NCBI GenBank assembly: GCA_024138025.1
Contig: JAMXBD010000173.1
Location: 1,178,001-1,242,000 of the forward strand
DNA from: Combretum micranthum
Taxonomy: Eukaryota; Streptophyta; Magnoliopsida; Myrtales; Combretaceae
DNA: 64,000 bases
Reading direction: 5' to 3'
The translations under genes were made by a program, and so were the position numbers. The notes beneath the pieces are model-generated. The model did not search any database. It worked only from the letters and a program-made list of their open reading frames with translations, and was not told the DNA's origin. Shown here piece by piece: positions 36,540 to 48,839 of this stretch; the stretch's first letter is position 1, and every line of letters begins with the position of its first letter.

Positions 36540-39500
36540 TTTGAAAAGAAAGAACATGTTTCAATAGTGAAAAGAATTTGGTTCCAATTTAACCAACTTA
36601 TAAGTTGTCAAAAGAAAGAAAAAAAATTAAATCCACGCATAAATCTTTCAAAATAAAGGTCCTTTGGCCTTTAACTATAATAATAACAACAATAACAATA
36701 ATAAAAAGAAAAATAAAAAATATCAAGAGAAGTCAGCAACATGTCTAGATTTGTTAATTGAGTTATACGCCTTCTAGAACCCTATGATCCATTCATATTT
36801 ACAATATGAAACTTTTCTTGCAAAATAGGACATTTCTTTGTTCTATTTTTTCCAGTTGATATATATATATATATATGGATTACACAAGTAATGCAGTTGT
36901 CAAAAGTAACTATCAAGTCCCTATTTTTTATCCTATTATTACACTATGTATTTTCCCATTATTTTTAGACACATGTACACATGCAAACCTAACACTATTT
37001 TTACTTACAATGACATTTTTATTACTGACATATGCCATAGACTGTTCTCATCATAATACATAAACACTTGACCTTGTTGCCTTTATTATAAATAAAAACA
37101 TAGATTAAGTGCACACATGAAATATTATACGTACATAAAGGACATAACACAAACATGAACATGCAACACATGAACATATTGAGATCAAATAGCCATAAGT
37201 CCACTATTTGTCTTCTTCCTTTGAACATAACAAAAAAATAATGATGTAATGGATAAAAAAAGTGATTCTAAGAATGAAATGTTGCAATCCATATGAGGTT
37301 ATGACTACATTTTCCATAACACCAGATCCAAAAGGATAATATCAACACGAGCCTTGGAAGTTTCTACCATAGTTAAGATCGGGACTAGTGTCTACTCTGT
37401 TTCATACTTGATTTGATAAAACACATATATTTAATTCAACAAGGCCGGTTCGTGACACATCGTCAAACTGATTGACAATTTCTCAAAAAAAAAAAGAAAA
37501 GAAAAGAAAGAAAGAAACTGAAAAAGATATGTCAATACACTTCTCTTTCGATGCAATAAATTTACTCTCTTTCAATTGTCCAATTACTTCATAATAATTC
37601 AAACAAAAATTTCAAGTACAAATATGGTAGGTTAAGAGTACCTTAATTATAAATTTCTGTGATAGTGGTTTCGTATTCGTATGTAAGCTAGGATTAAGAG
37701 CAAAGAGCATTATTTCTATTGATCTTTGCACTCTATAGTGCATTAGTTTTTGTATCTTGCATGCATGTCAAAGCACAAGCTTTAACTCTCTTGTTTGCTC
37801 ATCCATCATATTGAAAAAAAAAACAAGTTCTAAAAGCTGCTATGCAATAAACATGGATGTTCCTTTACTTGGTAGGGAAGCCATGTAGACTTGATAGCTG
37901 TAGTTTTACAATGAAACCTGAATATAAGCAAGGCCAAAGTTTCCATTGACTGTAACAACTAATGCTAAAGAAACATTTGAGCATGCAATTTTACAACTTA
38001 TAATTCTTTATGATATTCATTGTTTTTCCATGAACCAGACATAAGAGATGTGATATATGAAAAGAAATTTATTTTACTTCATAATGCATACTTTGTCTTC
38101 TTACCTTTAGAAGAATTAAACATGTATACACAAGAAGGGAAAAAGGGAAAGCCATCTTAATGGCCTTTCAAAAAATAAGAGAGGAATGGAAGGACTATGG
38201 ATTGTAATTATCAAACCTGCACTTCATCTGGCATTGTTTTGATAGGAGAAAAAGACATCTAAAGTGGTGGTTTATTTATATTTCTCAAGAATAAGTTCAA
38301 TTATACACAAAAAAAGTACATGACTTCTAGTTGAAATGGAAAACATGTATGACAAAAAATATCCAACAACCTCAAATTTACATAACTTCATATAGGCTGT
38401 AGTCCAACTTACCCTTTTGTCTTATTTGGAGTAGCTGCAAGATGGCCCATTAATATTATACCCAGAGGCTGAGTATGAGTGAGACAAAATGGAGCCTTGA
38501 TATAAAAAAGTTTACCGTAAGTATATGTTCAATGTGACATGAAATGAGAACTTCTAAGAGGAAGCATTTTAATAAAGAATATGCTTTGAAGCAGCACCTA
38601 CGTATGTAGGATTTGAAAGGGAAGGAAAATGGAAGAAGACATCACCTTTGGAGGGAGTAGGGTTTGATATAGAGAATGCAGTTGACAGTGTTCCATATTT
38701 TCCAGCAACTAGATTATTGTCTATATATGAGGAACCCTGCAAGTATGATTTTTACGAAAATATGTCAAATGTACAAGCATAAACAATCTTTTTGAGATTT
38801 GATGCTCTACATAGAGATATAACAAATAAATCTTCACTTATTGGTATCGAATTTTGAAATCTTCCCTTTCATCTCCATGATAAGTATAATAGAAAGTTTA
38901 AGTAACTATTACAAAATTAGAAACTAAAGATAATTTTAACATCAAATAAAGTAAAGGCAAAACCATACAAGACGGAATGAAATATCTTAAACCTATAAAG
39001 AAATTGCAATCTCTTAAAATCATCATGTAGCCATTGTAGCCGAGTAAGGATGGTTATATGCATAATGGTTAACATTGAAAGTTGAAAAGTAATATATATA
39101 TATATATATATATATGAAAACCGATGGATGTTAATTAGACATATGATGAGGACATTGGTAGAAAATTTTCCATGTGCACATCAAGATGAAATAACCCATG
39201 GCATCTATTCTAGCACATGACCAATATCCTTATTGTTGATGCTCTTGCCAAGAAGGTTCTTAGAATCTTAATTAGATAAGCCTACAAAGAGTAGAAGGGA
39301 GAATATTGAACGACCACAAGCTTTTTGGGCAAAAAGCTAATTCACCACCGTGAAATTTTGCAAGCAAATTTAGCAAATTATTTAGATCTATACCCATTCA
39401 GCAGTTCTTAACAGGAAGCTTTAGGCTTTCCAATCACTTACAACAAATTTAATCTAGCAGTGGTAATTTCTCCATCTTTGAGAGAGCTTGTCAATGTGTA

Positions 39501-39630
39501 TCAAATAGCAAAAAAACCTTTAATAATACTTTTATGTAAATAAAGCATAATATTTAGAATCCGTGAAAAAAAATTACCAAGATAAAAAGATCTAATAATA
39601 AAAGAATAAATACTTCATAAAATTTAACAA
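36540..39630. other. AT-rich sequence, no gene recognised
   Basis: It contains TA microsatellites at 36859-36876 and 39091-39115 and several A-rich runs. Scattered short open stretches on both strands could not be linked to a family. It probably belongs to the interior of the CACTA-like element. Confidence 0.4.
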
Positions 39631-39640
39631 CTCACGATAT

Positions 39641-40150
39641 CTACTCTTCTCCATCACTACTACTAGTATAATATCCATTGCTGCTAACTAAAGGTAGCTT
39701 TTCTTCTAGTACTGAAACACGAGCTGATTGCACAAGATCTACAAAAATACTATCAATATGGATCATTCTACCACTTCTTTCCCGTTGTAATAGCTCGTTT
39801 AATTGAGGTTGATCTTTAATCTCATTATCAATAGTATCATGAGACTGAAACAATTCTCAATGGAATAAATACCGATGGTGAACCTTGTGGACCACTTTCC
39901 AATCACCACTAGACTTCTTTGGATCTTTAAGATAAAAAACTTGCTGAGCTTGGTCAACGAGAATGTAAGGATCATTTTCATAACACATTCGATTGTTATT
40001 AATCGTGACCATATCACCGTCAATTAACTTAGGTTTATTCTAGTGTGTGTCATACCATTTACACTTAAAAAGGAAAACATATCGACCATGAGTATAGTTT
40101 AACTGTATGATACTTGTTATTGTTCCATAGAATGCGATGGTATCTCTGCC
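39641..40150 (-). pseudogene. DUF4216 domain remnant of a CACTA transposon
   Basis: Read on the minus strand: AFYGTITSIIQLNYTHGRYV, then LFKCKWYD, a stop, then PKLIDGDMVTINNNRMCYEN, DPYILVDQAQQVFYLKDP and DWKVVHKVHHRYLF. This is the DUF4216 signature (YGVLxDIIELxY, LFKCxWxD, PFxLAxQAxQVFYxxD, WxVV). The domain is found C-terminal to the transposase in plant CACTA/En-Spm proteins. In-frame stops occur after WYDTH and after RYLFH. A further open stretch to 39641 ends in an acidic serine-rich tail (SSSDGEE). No DDE transposase is visible next to it. Confidence 0.75.
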
Positions 40151-41199
40151 CTATCCACCTAAAACAACAATACCACTACTATAATACCTAATAACCATAG
40201 TCACCAATACAACTTTTTGTTTAAAATTAATTGTTATTTCAAAAGGTGGGTGTTTTACAAAAATCAATTTACTGCGTTCAACAAATGTTCAGATTAGGAG
40301 CAATTCTTAGTTAAAGAATTTAATGGATTCAACAAGAAAACTAAAAATATAAAGAATTAATTAACTAATAGATTTAACATATCAATAATTAACTAAATTG
40401 AAATCATGACAAAAGATGGTATGCACATAATCTTTAACGTTAACGCACATTGCAAGAAATGCACGCTTAATAGCAAATCAGATATTATGAAGGAATTTTA
40501 CAAAAAAGAAGAAACTTTACCTTATTACAATCTCTAAAGAAGACTTACAACATTCTATAGAGAGAAGAAGGAAAAAAAAACCATATTGAATTAAATGTAC
40601 TGTTCGTGATTAGGGTTCAGTAGAAGTTAAAAGTTTGACTTCCTTCGCATAGTTATCAAAGATAACCAATTTGAGGCTAGGGTTTTCGATTTTATAATCT
40701 AAGAAAAAGAGAAAAGAAACGTAAATTAGAATAGCAAAGGATAAAATAAGGAGAGACGGAGAGAGAGAGACGGTCACACTCTATTAGAACCAAACTATAG
40801 TTTTAAGCAAAATATTAAGTGGTATAGTTTTTTTTATTTTTATTTTCCACATTACCACATAGGATATGAGTGGCAATTCAATTGTCGCAATAACCTTGCG
40901 AGAATTTCCTTCCTTGTATAAAAAATTCTTGCTAATTCTATTTTTTGTTGTAGTCCTATTGACAAGTTTCCACCCTATGCAATAGTTAGTGAAACAACAA
41001 TTAATTACAATCAAAAGTTCAATAATACTAAAAAAATAAGTTTGAAAATGTTTGAACAAGTATAACATCATCATCTCTGAATTACAATTTATACAATTTA
41101 TTTTATCCCCTTCTTATCTCTTCTCTTGAAAACAGCCTAACCAATGTGTGTAAGATTGCAAACTTCTACCTTGGTTGTTCTTCACTTAGTTCCTATTCT

Positions 41200-42336
41200 T
41201 CCCCATCAACTGGTTCTTCTTCTTCAGTTGAATGCATGAAGTCATATGAGGCTATCGGACTGTGCTAATATATCTAATGAGCCTGAGTTAGTTGAGTCAC
41301 CGCCTTACCCATATCTACGTCATGTTTTACATGTTTTCACTCTCTAGGCAGTGTTGGGGGTATATGGATTGGATCAATATTATACTTAGGGTCCGTTGTG
41401 TGATAGGGACTATGTATAGCCCCCAAGCTACCAACAATTTCACTTGAATAGTTACTATTAGAAGGGAATGCACCATAGATGATTCTGATCCCATGCATTA
41501 GAAGAATCCACTAGCATAACTCGTGTCATAGGGCTACATGGTATGGGTAAGTGCATCTGAGTACACTAGTGATGAAGGTACTGCCTCTTCAGGAATAGAA
41601 GAGGTGGAACGCCGACCATAATTGAATCTTCGTGATCACTGTACAAGGTGTCAGGTAACTCCTTGCTTCCATTCCACTATACAAGGTTTACAGGCTCAGC
41701 TTCATTACTATCTTCTTCTTCCTTATCATCTCCAACGTGTAGCCATGCTAAACATAAGCAAAAAGCATCAGCACTTCATGTTGATCTTGACATCACATGG
41801 TCTTTGAGCAATGCGAACCATGTGAGATGCTTTATCAACCAAAGTTATCTTCTCGAAGTCTTGCATTTGTCAAAAGAGAGCTATCATATCAAATTCATGC
41901 AAATTGCCATAAGTTGATACAGCAAACGAACTAGAACAACTATATTCACTATTTGGCCGAACAAAGCTCCTAATTAATCTATGTATTGTCATGTCATTTG
42001 GCAATACCAACGGAGGTAATCAAGATGATCCCCTCCGCTCAACTCAAAGGGACTATACGAGTCATTCGATCATTCCATAGTTGCATGTAGCCTCAATGTC
42101 ACTTCGCTCAATTTGTATCAAATGTGATATGCAAGTCAATAACATAAAGTTGGACATTAATCTTAGCTTCTAGTGGGATGCCTTAGTGGCTACCAAATTG
42201 CTGAAGCACTCGTTCCGAGAGGTATCACTCCACAATCCAAAAGCACACGAGAGGCACTTGTAAATGCCATATGTTCTTGCTTGTAGGGCAAAAGGGAGGA
42301 AGGCTCCCTAATATGCCATCAGGATATGAATCCCAC
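41200..42336 (-). pseudogene. PMD (MAIN-like) pseudogene, C-terminal exon
   Basis: The last part of a plant-mobile-domain protein. On the minus strand it starts after an AG acceptor at 42337 and reads WDSYPDGILGSLPPFC, then WHLQVPLVCFWIVE, SERVLQQFG, LWNDRMTRIV and DYLRWYCQMT. These match the family patterns (WxPY, LWRARVPLICFHIVEWH, RVLRQFG, LWxxR, YLRWYxxxT). The tail below about 41750 is acidic (GDDKEEEDSNEAEP) and loosely like the variable C-terminal region of such proteins. Many stops. The lower limit is approximate. Confidence 0.7.
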
Positions 42337-42420
42337 TTTATTTATGATCATAACAAACAAAACATAAGGGGATGTCATATAGTAAAGTAGTAAATAAATG
42401 AAGTAAAAAAATACCCTTAC

Positions 42421-42896
42421 ATCATCTAGTGCCAGCCTATCAAGCACATCACGATAGGCCAACATGACATGTGGGATACCATGTAGTGTCTTAATGGAGT
42501 CTCCATCTAGTCTCCAAAGGGAGATCGGCTAGAACGTACATGTTAAACCTAGGAAGTGGTGCGATGTGTGGGAATCTGTCCCAAGCTAAAATCTAAAGAA
42601 GTATAGTTGAAATACCAATCTCTTTGGCCCCCTTTCTAAAGACCCAAAAAAGTTGTCTTTAAATCCAGGCTAAGACATCAGAACCCCAGCTATAATCACC
42701 GACAGTATGCAGATTTGCCAACAATGGGGGGAACATTGTGTCGACCAAGTTCCTAGACTTGTCAGCAAAGAGGGACCTTTCTATCTTCAACAAAATGTAT
42801 GCTCAAGTGTACCGCATGATGGTTGCCTTATCTGCATTAATGGACAACTCATAGAAATCGTCAAATAACAGATTCATGTTAATGCGACCTTATCTC
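42421..42896 (-). pseudogene. PMD (MAIN-like) pseudogene, middle exon
   Basis: The core of the plant mobile domain, read on the minus strand between an AG acceptor (CACTGCAG at 42897-42904) and a GT donor (GATGATGTAAGG, at 42420). It contains LFADKSRNLVDTMFPPLLAN, GDYSWGSDVLAWI, ILAWDRFPHIAPLPR and WRLDGDSIKTLHGIPHVMLA followed by YRDVLDRLALDD. These are diagnostic of the domain shared by MAIN, MAIL and 'phosphatase 7 long form homolog' proteins and by transposon-borne relatives. Stops interrupt it. Splice sites are preserved, so it was once an intron-containing gene. Confidence 0.85.
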
Positions 42897-43569
42897 CTGC
42901 AGTGATGCAAACTTCAACTATATTAAACTTGAAACCCAATGATTAGTTTGAGGAAGCAAGTCATCAGGAAAGCTAAATCAGATTGGAGCGAACCTTGACC
43001 CAAAGTTGTATTTCAAACTTGAACTAAAGGTATAAAAAGATGTAACCTTTACCCTAAGTTATATTGCAGACTAGAGCAAAGGTTTACGAATCGATTTGAA
43101 CACCACAAGATAAAATCTTGATAAGTTCACAAATTCACAATGGAACTAAAGGAGAAAAACTCTCTCAATTCAATATTCATTCAAAACTTAATTGTCCATA
43201 CAAAAACCAAAACCAAATATATATAACAAACAAAGGAAATTGAAAAGTCTCAAATAATGAAACTGAAAAAGTCTTAAATAATGAAACTGAAAGTCATAAA
43301 TAATTCCGCGCATAACATACGTCGGCAACATAATAGAGCCACGTTGGCCTTCTGCAAGCATAATTCCAATTTTGATTTCATTGGATAATCTCCAAAGGCT
43401 TGTATAACATTTAATGTCCCGATCATCATCCAATGATAGATCCGTGATGAAATCTCCTTGCAAAGCTTGTTACCTCCATATTTCTTCAACGAATGCTCCT
43501 AACGCCTCCATCATCTTCTTGGCTTTAGCTCGCGTGGAATGGAAGGATCTTTATCTGATGTTCCCTAAA

Positions 43570-44230
43570 TTCCGATCCACCCCATCATTCTAAGGTAAAA
43601 ATGATCCTGATGCTTACATTGAGTGGGAACGAAAAGTGGAGTTGGTATTTGACTGTCATCGCTATTCTGAGGAGAAGAAGGTCAAGCTTGCTGCAGTCGA
43701 ATTTACTGATTATGCGCTTATTTGGTGGGATCAATTGAATTTGAGTAGGCAATGGAATCATGAAAGGTCAGTTGACACATGGAATGAGATGAAGGCCATG
43801 ATGAGGAAAAGATTTATCCCTAACCACTATACTAGGATTTATTTAATAAATTGCAAAGCCTTACTTAGGGATCAAAGAGTGTAGATGAGTATCACAAGGA
43901 GATGGAGATAGCTATGATCCAAGCCAATGTGGATGAAGATAGGGAAGCAATAATGGCTAGATTTCTATGTGGTTTGAATCGAGATATAGCTAATGTTGTG
44001 GAGTTGTAGCAATATGTAGAGCTGGAAGACATGGTACACATAGCCATGAAAGTAGAAAAGCAACTTAAGCGTAAAAGAGTAGCAAGGTATGGATCTAATT
44101 CTAATTGGAATTCTAACCCTTCTTGGAAGTCGAATTGGAGTAAAAGGGATGATAAATCTAAGGGTTTCTATAAGGGGAAGGATATAGAAGTTTCATGTTA
44201 TTTCTCTTTTGAGAGTTTTCCTTTATGAGA
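43570..44230 (+). pseudogene. Ty3/gypsy gag fragment
   Basis: A capsid-domain piece: NDPDAYIEWERKVELVFDCH, YSEEKKVKLAAVEFTDYALI followed by WWDQL, and MMRKRFIPNHY, the Retrotrans_gag pattern. After a frameshift comes MVHIAMKVEKQLKRK with a basic Ser/Lys-rich tail. It lies in the intron between the first two large PMD exons, in the opposite orientation. Protease and later domains are missing. It belongs to the same broad lineage as the larger element that follows but is a separate insertion. About 430 bp on its left (43130-43570) and 300 bp on its right may be the rest of this insert. Confidence 0.75.
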
Positions 44231-44564
44231 GTTTTTATAAGTTATTGAGATTAAAACTTGAATTGCATGTTATTGCAAATCTTTTATGAATATTGAAAGT
44301 TGAATTTTCTTTATTCATTCTCGTTGATTGAATCTTAGAATTCTTTTAACCAGTGATTAGTTTTGTGATTTGTGGAACCTATCGAATTATGATCCTTGCG
44401 CAACCAATTTGATTTTATGATTCGTAAGTCATATCGAATTACGATTTCATCCATATTTTACGTTTTCTTAGTAGTAAAAATATTAAAGAGCCCTAAATCT
44501 CGAAGGACAGAATTTCTAACCCCCTTGGATTCGTATCAACAACTATCTGCTAGAGCCATTCTGA

Positions 44565-44900
44565 GTAACTCTAAACAGATATTAGTCAACCGAGGTTGGT
44601 ATTACCTATGATAGGTTAACCATCAACTTATAACCCAAGTTGCACCTCCACATCTTGGAGGGTGATAGTGACCTCTCTAGAGGATAGACGGAAGCAATGA
44701 GTCTCAAGCATCCATTGCTCAATAAGTGCGATGATGAGATGCTAGTCAAGCTCAATATATGGTAGTTGACTGACTGGGTAGAAACCTGACATTTGCAGAT
44801 ATGGAATCATCTGTGGATCCACCTCATTTCCTTTGTCATTGCAACATAATTGTAGCTCATGACGCTGCATAGTCAATGCTTTATGGCACATACCCTAATC
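44565..44900 (-). pseudogene. PMD (MAIN-like) pseudogene, N-terminal exon
   Basis: On the minus strand: QRHELQLCCNDKG, VDPQMIPYLQMSGFYPVSQL, then LIIALIEQWMLETHCFRLSS and EVTITLQDVEVQLGL, then VDG. This is the start of the plant mobile domain (family pattern IPYLxxxGFxxVxRL, ALVERWRPETHTFHLPxGExTITLQDVxxQLGLPVDG). Stops are present. It is separated from the middle exon by a gag insertion and from its first exon by the Ty3 element at 44932-50806. Confidence 0.85.
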
Positions 44901-44931
44901 TCCTCCATTTTATAAAATTTAAGAGTCGTAG

Positions 44932-45793
44932 TGATGAAGAATAGGTGACAACAACTCCTAAAGACCCAGTTAAGTCTAGAGATCCCTTACAAGGCATTAG
45001 AGGCCTAATGACAAGAGCATGATCCAAGTGGGCAAATGAAGCTTTGCAAGGATTAATTACAGAGATTCGAGAGAGAGAGACGAATCAACAAGACTCCAAC
45101 ACCCATCTCAAGTTGATCAATGTGTTAAAAAGGAGTGGAGACGACAATGGCTGCTAACTTTCCTTCAAAATTCGTCGACCTTGAATTGCAAACTGTATAC
45201 CAGCCTTCAACATCACCAGCGAAGGAATATACGCCGTTGGTGCAAAACATTTAGGCCACTGGCATATGGCCGGCTTACAAGACATTCAGAATCGAAAATT
45301 ATTAAAGCCGTTGCCTAGGCCGCTAGCTTTTATGTTATAGACCGTCGGCTTTTCTTTGTACACTACTGGTGTAGCCACCGGCATATAGTGATCCGTAGTG
45401 ACTTTTTGAATTTCTTTTATTTTTCTAGATTTGTTGCTTTCCAAGGCTATTTCATAGGCCTATATAAACATTTGTAAGATAATTATCAATCATTTTCAGT
45501 TAAATGAAAAAAAAAAAAGCTTGTGAGTTTCTTTCACAATCATGAGAACTTTCTTTTAGTTCTTGAGAAGGAACTTTAATATGATTTCTTCATAAGAGGT
45601 TGAGGAGATCAATTAGATAACTTAGGTTCCAGTCGACAAGTTTGATTAGGGTTTAGGTTTCGTTCTAATGACGTTGGTTTTGATAACGAGTTTGGTCAGG
45701 GTCGCATTCTTGATTGCTTGTTCAAGGGATCTAAGGGTTCTAATCTAGTGATTGTTGCAGGGTCTTGGGTTTCTATACCTAAGGTTCTCATCA
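44932..45793 (+). repeat. 5' LTR of the Ty3/gypsy element
   Basis: It starts TGATGAAGAATAGG and ends TCTCATCA, two bases before the primer-binding site. It is colinear with 49953-50806. TATATAAACA-like text near 45460 may be its TATA box. Confidence 0.85.
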
Positions 45794-45795
45794 TT

Positions 45796-45807
45796 TGGTA
45801 TAAGAGC
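45796..45807 (+). other. primer-binding site of the Ty3/gypsy element
   Basis: TGGTATAAGAGC differs at one base from the tRNA-iMet-type site TGGTATCAGAGC and lies two bases after the LTR. Confidence 0.8.
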
Positions 45808-46387
45808 TTTAGCTCCTTTAATCGATAAACTCTATCTTTCGATTGTTTTTCTTCTTTTGATCGTCTTTTTTCTCCAATCTAGTTCTTGTTTTCCTTGAAG
45901 AAAGATCCATTCTTTCTTATGAGATTTGTTGTTCTTGATATAAAAAAAATCCGTGCAAAAAAGAAAAAAGAAGTAGAGTAAAAAAAAGGGAAATTTCGTA
46001 TTAAAAAAAAGTGATATTGAATTCTTTAGCATTCTTGAATTTTCTTTATATCTAAAGAAGACTTGTTTTTCTTAATCTAAGAGGAGTTTTGTTTTTGTTC
46101 CTTGCTCTCCTTCGATCTTTCTTGAATCTTGGCTTCTGTTTGTGTAATCTTGTCTTTTGGGATTTTGAGTTATTATAAGCTAATTTTTCTTTGGTTCTTA
46201 TGTACTGAAATCATTGATCAAGTTGAGGGAAAGTTGAGAGGTTAAAGGCAAGAGCGGTGAGTCCAATATCGAGGCCAAATCTGATTGAAATACAAGTGGT
46301 TCACAATTGTTGAGTGCACACATGTGAGGGAGTGTGTGAAGACTAACCTAATTGTTTAGTTTGTTTTCTTTTTATAGGTACTAAATC

Positions 46388-47345
46388 ATGAGTAGTAGTA
46401 GTGAGAAATTTGAGATAGATATGAAGGCGTTTATGAAAGTTGTTCGAGATTGGTTCAAGAATCTAAACATGAGATTGGACAATCTAGAGTCTCCTAGCAG
46501 ATCTAAACCCTACAGAAAGAAGTTCCCCGTTGATGAGGAGAAAAAGGATTCAGAGCCTAATGATGGTAGTTTTAGAAGAGGAAAAGGAAAGACCCAAAAG
46601 CATGATAGCAATGTGGGTAGCATTAACATGAAGATACCTTCTTTCCAAGGAGAGAATGACCCAGAGTTGTATCTGGAATGGGAGAGAAAGGTGAAGCATA
46701 TGTTTGACTACCGCAATTACTCTGAGGAGAAGAAAGGTAAGTTGGAAGCGGTTAAGTTCACTGATTATGCTAGCATCTGGTGGGATCGGTTGGTGATAAG
46801 TAGGCGAAGATATAGGGAGAGACCTATTAGGTCATGGGAGGAGATGAAAGTGGTGACGAGGAAACGGTATACCTTAGTCACTACTATAGGGATTTGTGCA
46901 AGAAATTATAGAGCTTGACTTAGGGCTCCTTAAGTGTAGAAGACTACTACAAAGAAATGGAGATAGCCATGATTAGAGCGAGGGTAGAGGAAGATGAAGA
47001 AGCTACTATGGCTAGATTCATAGGTGGGCTCAATAAGGAGATTGCTGATGTAGTAAACTTACAACATTATGTAGAGATGGAAGAGTTGTTGCACAAAGCT
47101 ATCAAGGTGGAGAAGCAACTGAATTCTAGGGGTCATTCGAGTTATGGCTCATCTTCTAAGTCTTTATGGAAGTCAAAGTGGAAAGATCGCAATGATAAGA
47201 AGACTAAAGAGGATAAGAAGGACAAAGATTCTGCTTCTACTCTTAAAGGTAAATCCAAAACTAAATCATCTACTAAGTTACGTGATACTAGGTGTTTCAG
47301 GTGCTAAGGATATGGACATATCGCTTCCCAATGTCCAAAAAAGAG
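46388..47345 (+). pseudogene. gag of the Ty3/gypsy element
   Basis: Gag forms the particle around the RNA. It starts with a serine-rich N-terminus (MSSSSEKFEIDM) at 46388. The capsid domain follows with PELYLEWERKVKHMFDYRNY, SEEKKGKLEAVKFTDYASIW and WDRLV. The frame breaks near 46900 and resumes at 46957 ([20 protein letters not shown]). The end is a basic linker and a nucleocapsid knuckle at 47291-47345 (CFRC, stop, GYGHIASQCPKK), where a stop replaces one residue of the CCHC finger. Confidence 0.85.
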
Positions 47346-47549
47346 AACCATGGTTATTCATGATAATGGTGGTGTAGAGAGTACTAGTTCCAGTGACAAT
47401 GATATGCTACCATTAGAAGACTGTAGCGATGTGGAGTATGAAGGTCAGTAAAGGGTGAATTTCTAGTCATTGGGCAAACTCTCACTATTCAGCCTAAGGA
47501 TGATGATGATGAGGTACAGTGAGAGCATATATTTCATACCCGATGCCAT

Positions 47550-47805
47550 GTAAATAACAAGGTATGCAGTTTGATTATAGATAGTGGTAGTTGTATCAAT
47601 GTAGCTAGTACCTTAATAGTATATAAGCTAAAGTTGAAGGCTTTGAAACATCGAACGCTTTATAAACTACAGTGGTGTGGGGAAGTGAAGGTGACTAAGC
47701 ATGCTTTAATTGCATTTTCAATTGGCAAGTACCATGATGAGTTGTTGTGTGATGTGGTACCAATGCAGGCTAATCACATTCTGTTGAGGCATCTATGGTA
47801 GTTTG
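47550..47805 (+). pseudogene. aspartic protease fragment of the Ty3/gypsy element
   Basis: IIDSGSCINVAS contains the D-S-G catalytic triad of retropepsins, followed by about 60 residues of a plausible retropepsin fold (GKYHDELLCDVVPMQANHIL). Frames before and after are interrupted. Confidence 0.75.
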
Positions 47806-48180
47806 ACAGGAAGGTCAATCATGATGGGTACAAAAATCATTATTCTTTTATTATGAATAAAAAGCTTGTAGTTTTGACACCTCTTAATCCATGAGAGACT
47901 TGTGAGGATCAAATGAGGATCGCTAAAGATTTCAAAGTGAGAGAGAAACACACGAGTGCTCAAGAGAAAAGTGAGAAAAAAGTGACAAACACATACTAGT
48001 AAGCAGTGAGAGAAAAGAGATGGAGAGTGAAACACAAACACTAATGAGTGACATTACTGAAAAGAGTGAGGTTAAGAGAGCTGTGATGACAAGGCAACGA
48101 TTACTTGTACTTATGTACAAAGATGTTTATCTTTCTATTAACGAGCTTAACCATTCTCTTCCTAATGTGGTTGTGTTTTT

Positions 48181-48830
48181 ACTGTAGGAATTTGATGACT
48201 TATTTCTTGAAGAGATTCCAAGTGGACTACCTCCTCAAAGAGGCATCGAGCACCAAATTGACTTTCTTCTTGGTGCTTAAATTCTCAATAGGCGAGTGTA
48301 TTGAGTAAATCATGAGGAAATGAAGGAGATACAACGGTAGGTTGATGAGTTGGTGGAGAAGGGTTCGTGAGAGAGAGCCTAAGCCCATGTTTAGTTCCTG
48401 TTATCCTGGTGCCAAAAAAAGATGGAACATGGCGCATGTGTATGGATTATTGAGTAGTTAACAAGATCATGACAAAATATATACACCCTATACCTAGACT
48501 TGATGAAATGCTTGATGAATTGCATGGTGCATGTTTGTTTTATAAAGTTGACTTGAAAAATGGATATTACCAAATTCATATGAAAGAGGGAGATTAGTAG
48601 AAAACTGCTTTCAAAATTAGTATGGTTTATATGAATGGATAGTAATGCCATTGGGATTATCTAATACACTTAGCACGTTTATGAGATTGATGAATCATGT
48701 TCTACGAGCCTTTATTGGAAATTTTTTTTTGTTTACTTTGATGAAATTCTGATCTACAATAAGAACTTGGATGAACATGTTCAGCATTTGCATGAGATTT
48801 TTATAAGCATGATGGTTACTTGTTTAGAAA
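48181..48830 (+). pseudogene. reverse transcriptase fragment of the Ty3/gypsy element
   Basis: Pieces of RT appear in changing frames: EEIPSGLPPQRGIEHQIDF, then [51 protein letters not shown], and [19 protein letters not shown]. The FxDD catalytic box reads YFDE here, so the second aspartate is lost. The text after VQHLHEIF jumps to integrase, so RNase H is missing. Confidence 0.8.
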
Positions 48831-48839
48831 GATAAACTT

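Larger units (their letters stand above)
29124..40955 (-). mobile_element. probable CACTA (En/Spm)-type element carrying captured exons
   Basis: The left end near 29124 reads tACTACAAGAATTACAAA. The right end, inverted, reads gACTACAACAAAAAATAG. Both fit the CACTACAAgAAA terminus of CACTA elements, with the first base changed in each. Subterminal words GCGAGAAAT and GCGAGGAATT (29330, 29389) and GCGAGAATTT (40900) recur at the two ends, another CACTA trait. Between them lie a DUF4216 remnant, typical of plant CACTA elements (39641-40150, minus), and coatomer-zeta exons (36146-36519, minus). A 3-bp target duplication is not evident. The solo LTR at 32897-35274 is a later insert. The boundaries are inference. 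Confidence 0.4.

Noticed and set aside
41622..41917. Two overlapping plus-strand open frames
   Set aside because: They are antisense to the tail of the minus-strand PMD pseudogene and show no domain.
43188..43489. Minus-strand open frames of 71 and 91 codons
   Set aside because: Flank of the gag fragment within the PMD intron. No similarity recognised, and a short tandem repeat explains part of one frame.
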